A stretch of 64,000 nt of DNA from Phalacrocorax aristotelis. Its lineage: Eukaryota > Chordata > Aves > Suliformes > Phalacrocoracidae. Below, piece after piece: positions 62,309-64,000 of this stretch. The DNA is taken from contig NC_134280.1 of NCBI RefSeq assembly GCF_949628215.1, positions 14,457,795-14,521,794 of the forward strand, in the 5' to 3' direction. The position numbers and the translations under genes were made by a program. The notes beneath the pieces are model-generated. The model did not search any database. It was not told the origin of the DNA and saw only the letters and a list, made by a program, of their open reading frames with translations. The first letter of the stretch is position 1; the number at the start of each line of letters is the position of its first letter.

Positions 62309-64000
62309 GTTAAAGAACATGATTTTCACGTTTGTTTAAGTTCACACCAAAAGCCTTGCAAAGTAGCAAAGTGAATAAAAATAAAATCTGCATTTAAGTG
62401 GTAAACAATGTAGTTAAAACTTGACTTCTTGTAATTTGAACGCTACTTACTGAGGCAGTGCATTTAGAAGTCGACTGCTGCATTTCTTCTATACATCCAG
62501 CCGTGACTGACACAGCTAATAGATCAGGGAAATGAACAGTAGCATGGAGCAATGTTAAAATCAGCTGTCCTGAGGAAATCAGTGGTTATCAGGGAGTGGT
62601 GACAAGATGGAGAGGTTTCCCTGCAAGTTTAAATGGAGCTCAGTAGCAAAAAATAGCTGGCACCTTTGCAATGCCATGGGAGAAATGGGATACGAAGCCC
62701 GAGTCATTTCATGACAAATAATCAGCAGCACTTGATGAGTACCTGAACATAAGCCACCTTCTCTTTTCTACAAGCAAGCAGCACAACACAGAGCAAGTGC
62801 CTACACCTAGTGCCTGTAGGGGAGGCTGCAGCCAGACGACCTGTGTTCAGGCCTGAATTTCTTCTTTTTTACCCCATTTTCACTAGCTGTTAGTTGAGGA
62901 TGACAGCATTCAACCCTCTGTAAGCTGCTTTAAAATTAAGTGGAGAAAAGCAGCATACAGGAATTCATCTTCTTTGTGGAGCATGACACTAACAGCACAG
63001 CTGTATATCAATAGACAATTTCAGGCTGTTCATACTTAAATTTCCCAGTTTTGTTTCCATGAGTCTTTTGTTATATCAAATGAAAACTATCATGCAGTTT
63101 GGCTGTTTGCACAAGAACATCAGAGTGGGTTTTTCAAGATGATTGTGATATGGTTGACCGATGCACTCACTGCTGGGGCCAGGAGCAAGGGGTTCCAGTA
63201 ACAGCACAAAAGTCTCTCAGTTCAGACAAGGAGGATCTTCCACTGGGGCAGAGCAGTAGCACAGTTAGTGGACCTCTATTGATTTATCCCAGCTGAGAGC
63301 TGGCCCACATGATTTACCGTCATTTGGCCAGTGCTATTTAGCCATCGCAGGCCTCTAGCAAGTATGTTCAGGCTGTCACACCCTCCGCATTTGCTATGTT
63401 GGCATTAGCTACGAGCAAGGTCCTCTGATACCACTTGTTGCTGATGTTCCAGTACTACTGAATCCTGTGAGAGAGTTATTAACAAAAACTTCTGAATCAC
63501 CTTCTGCCCTGCTCAGTATTTATCAATTATAAGCCAGGGCTGCCTGTCCCATCATGAGGGAATAGCTTGAATATGGGATCAAAACAAAACAGATTGCAAA
63601 CTCTGTACCACTTGGGTACTAACATCTGCCATTTCTTCCAGAACACCTGAAAAAGCACAGACACTGTGGCAGCTCAGGCTGTCCCCTTGACTGAGATGTC
63701 CCCTCAAAGCGGTTTTAAGATTTTTGAGAGTTTTTCACTCCCCAGGTTACAAGTAGGTCTTCTTGTTCTGTTATTTCCCTGCTATGATCTCCTCAGGAGT
63801 GGGGCAGCTTATTAACAAAGAATAACCCTAAAACTTCTCCACAGCCCTTTACGTTTTCTGAGTAATAGTCTCACCCTCCCCCAATGTTTATTGCTGTGGT
63901 TTAGATCCTTACCAAGAGCATTATTAAGAATAAATCATAGTATGTGGAAATATTACTGTGAAGTACACTGGTACTATTATACAAGGATAAGAAAACAAAC

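Larger units (their letters stand above)
58651..64000. other. Intergenic flank upstream of INHBB
   Basis: CpG density falls abruptly and the DNA becomes AT-rich and unique. It holds a MIR-like remnant at 61.0 kb, the inverted repeat at 59.88 kb and the tandem duplication at 62.28 kb. Frames are at most 97 codons, with no gene support. Confidence 0.65.

Noticed and set aside
1..64000. Search for tRNA, rRNA, CRISPR, bacterial operons or integrated viruses
   Set aside because: No such structure recognised; the window reads as a vertebrate gene locus with flanking intergenic DNA. LTR pairs were not evident by eye.

Overview
This window is vertebrate nuclear DNA, almost certainly from a bird. Three things point that way: a spliced, highly conserved inhibin/activin beta-B gene (INHBB); 5'-truncated CR1 LINEs, the dominant avian retrotransposon; and mostly intergenic sequence with only short, decayed ORFs. 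There is no sign of bacterial, viral or organellar organisation. Most of the open frames are chance frames. The longest ones lie in a GC-rich, strand-asymmetric zone where stop codons are rare.

The only protein-coding gene I can support is INHBB on the minus strand. Exon 1 CDS is 55499-55901, the intron is 52831-55498 and exon 2 CDS is 52055-52830. The joined CDS is 1179 nt, encoding 392 residues and a stop: signal peptide, latency prodomain, an RIRKR furin site and a 115-residue nine-cysteine mature domain. The 3' UTR probably runs to about 50.06 kb, ending at overlapping AATAAA signals. It carries a GA-rich tract just after the stop, an A-rich tract and a (CA)n tract in the sense direction. 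Upstream lies a CpG-rich promoter region (about 55.0-58.65 kb) interrupted by an AT-rich block. I see two TATA-type core promoter candidates on the INHBB strand, 855 bp apart (56.49 and 57.35 kb). The proximal one would give a 5' UTR with a short uORF in strong context.

The rest is intergenic. From 1 to 50 kb (downstream of INHBB; by vertebrate synteny probably facing GLI2) there are two young-type CR1 fragments (5.77-6.33 and 20.83-21.04 kb), two much older CR1 3' ends of the type common in turtles and crocodilians (27.8-28.15 and 40.72-41.34 kb), several MIR/CORE-SINE-like and L2-like remnants, microsatellites, and AT-rich blocks that look like candidate conserved noncoding elements. From 58.65 to 64 kb (upstream; by synteny towards RALB) there is non-repetitive DNA with one MIR-like remnant and a 17-bp inverted repeat. 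I found no tRNA, rRNA, CRISPR or microRNA gene.

No new multi-gene system is visible. The observations most worth following are the dual-promoter architecture and uORF of INHBB, the strand asymmetry of intron 1, the repeat-rich 3' UTR, the density of very old amniote repeats in the gene desert, and the candidate CNEs.
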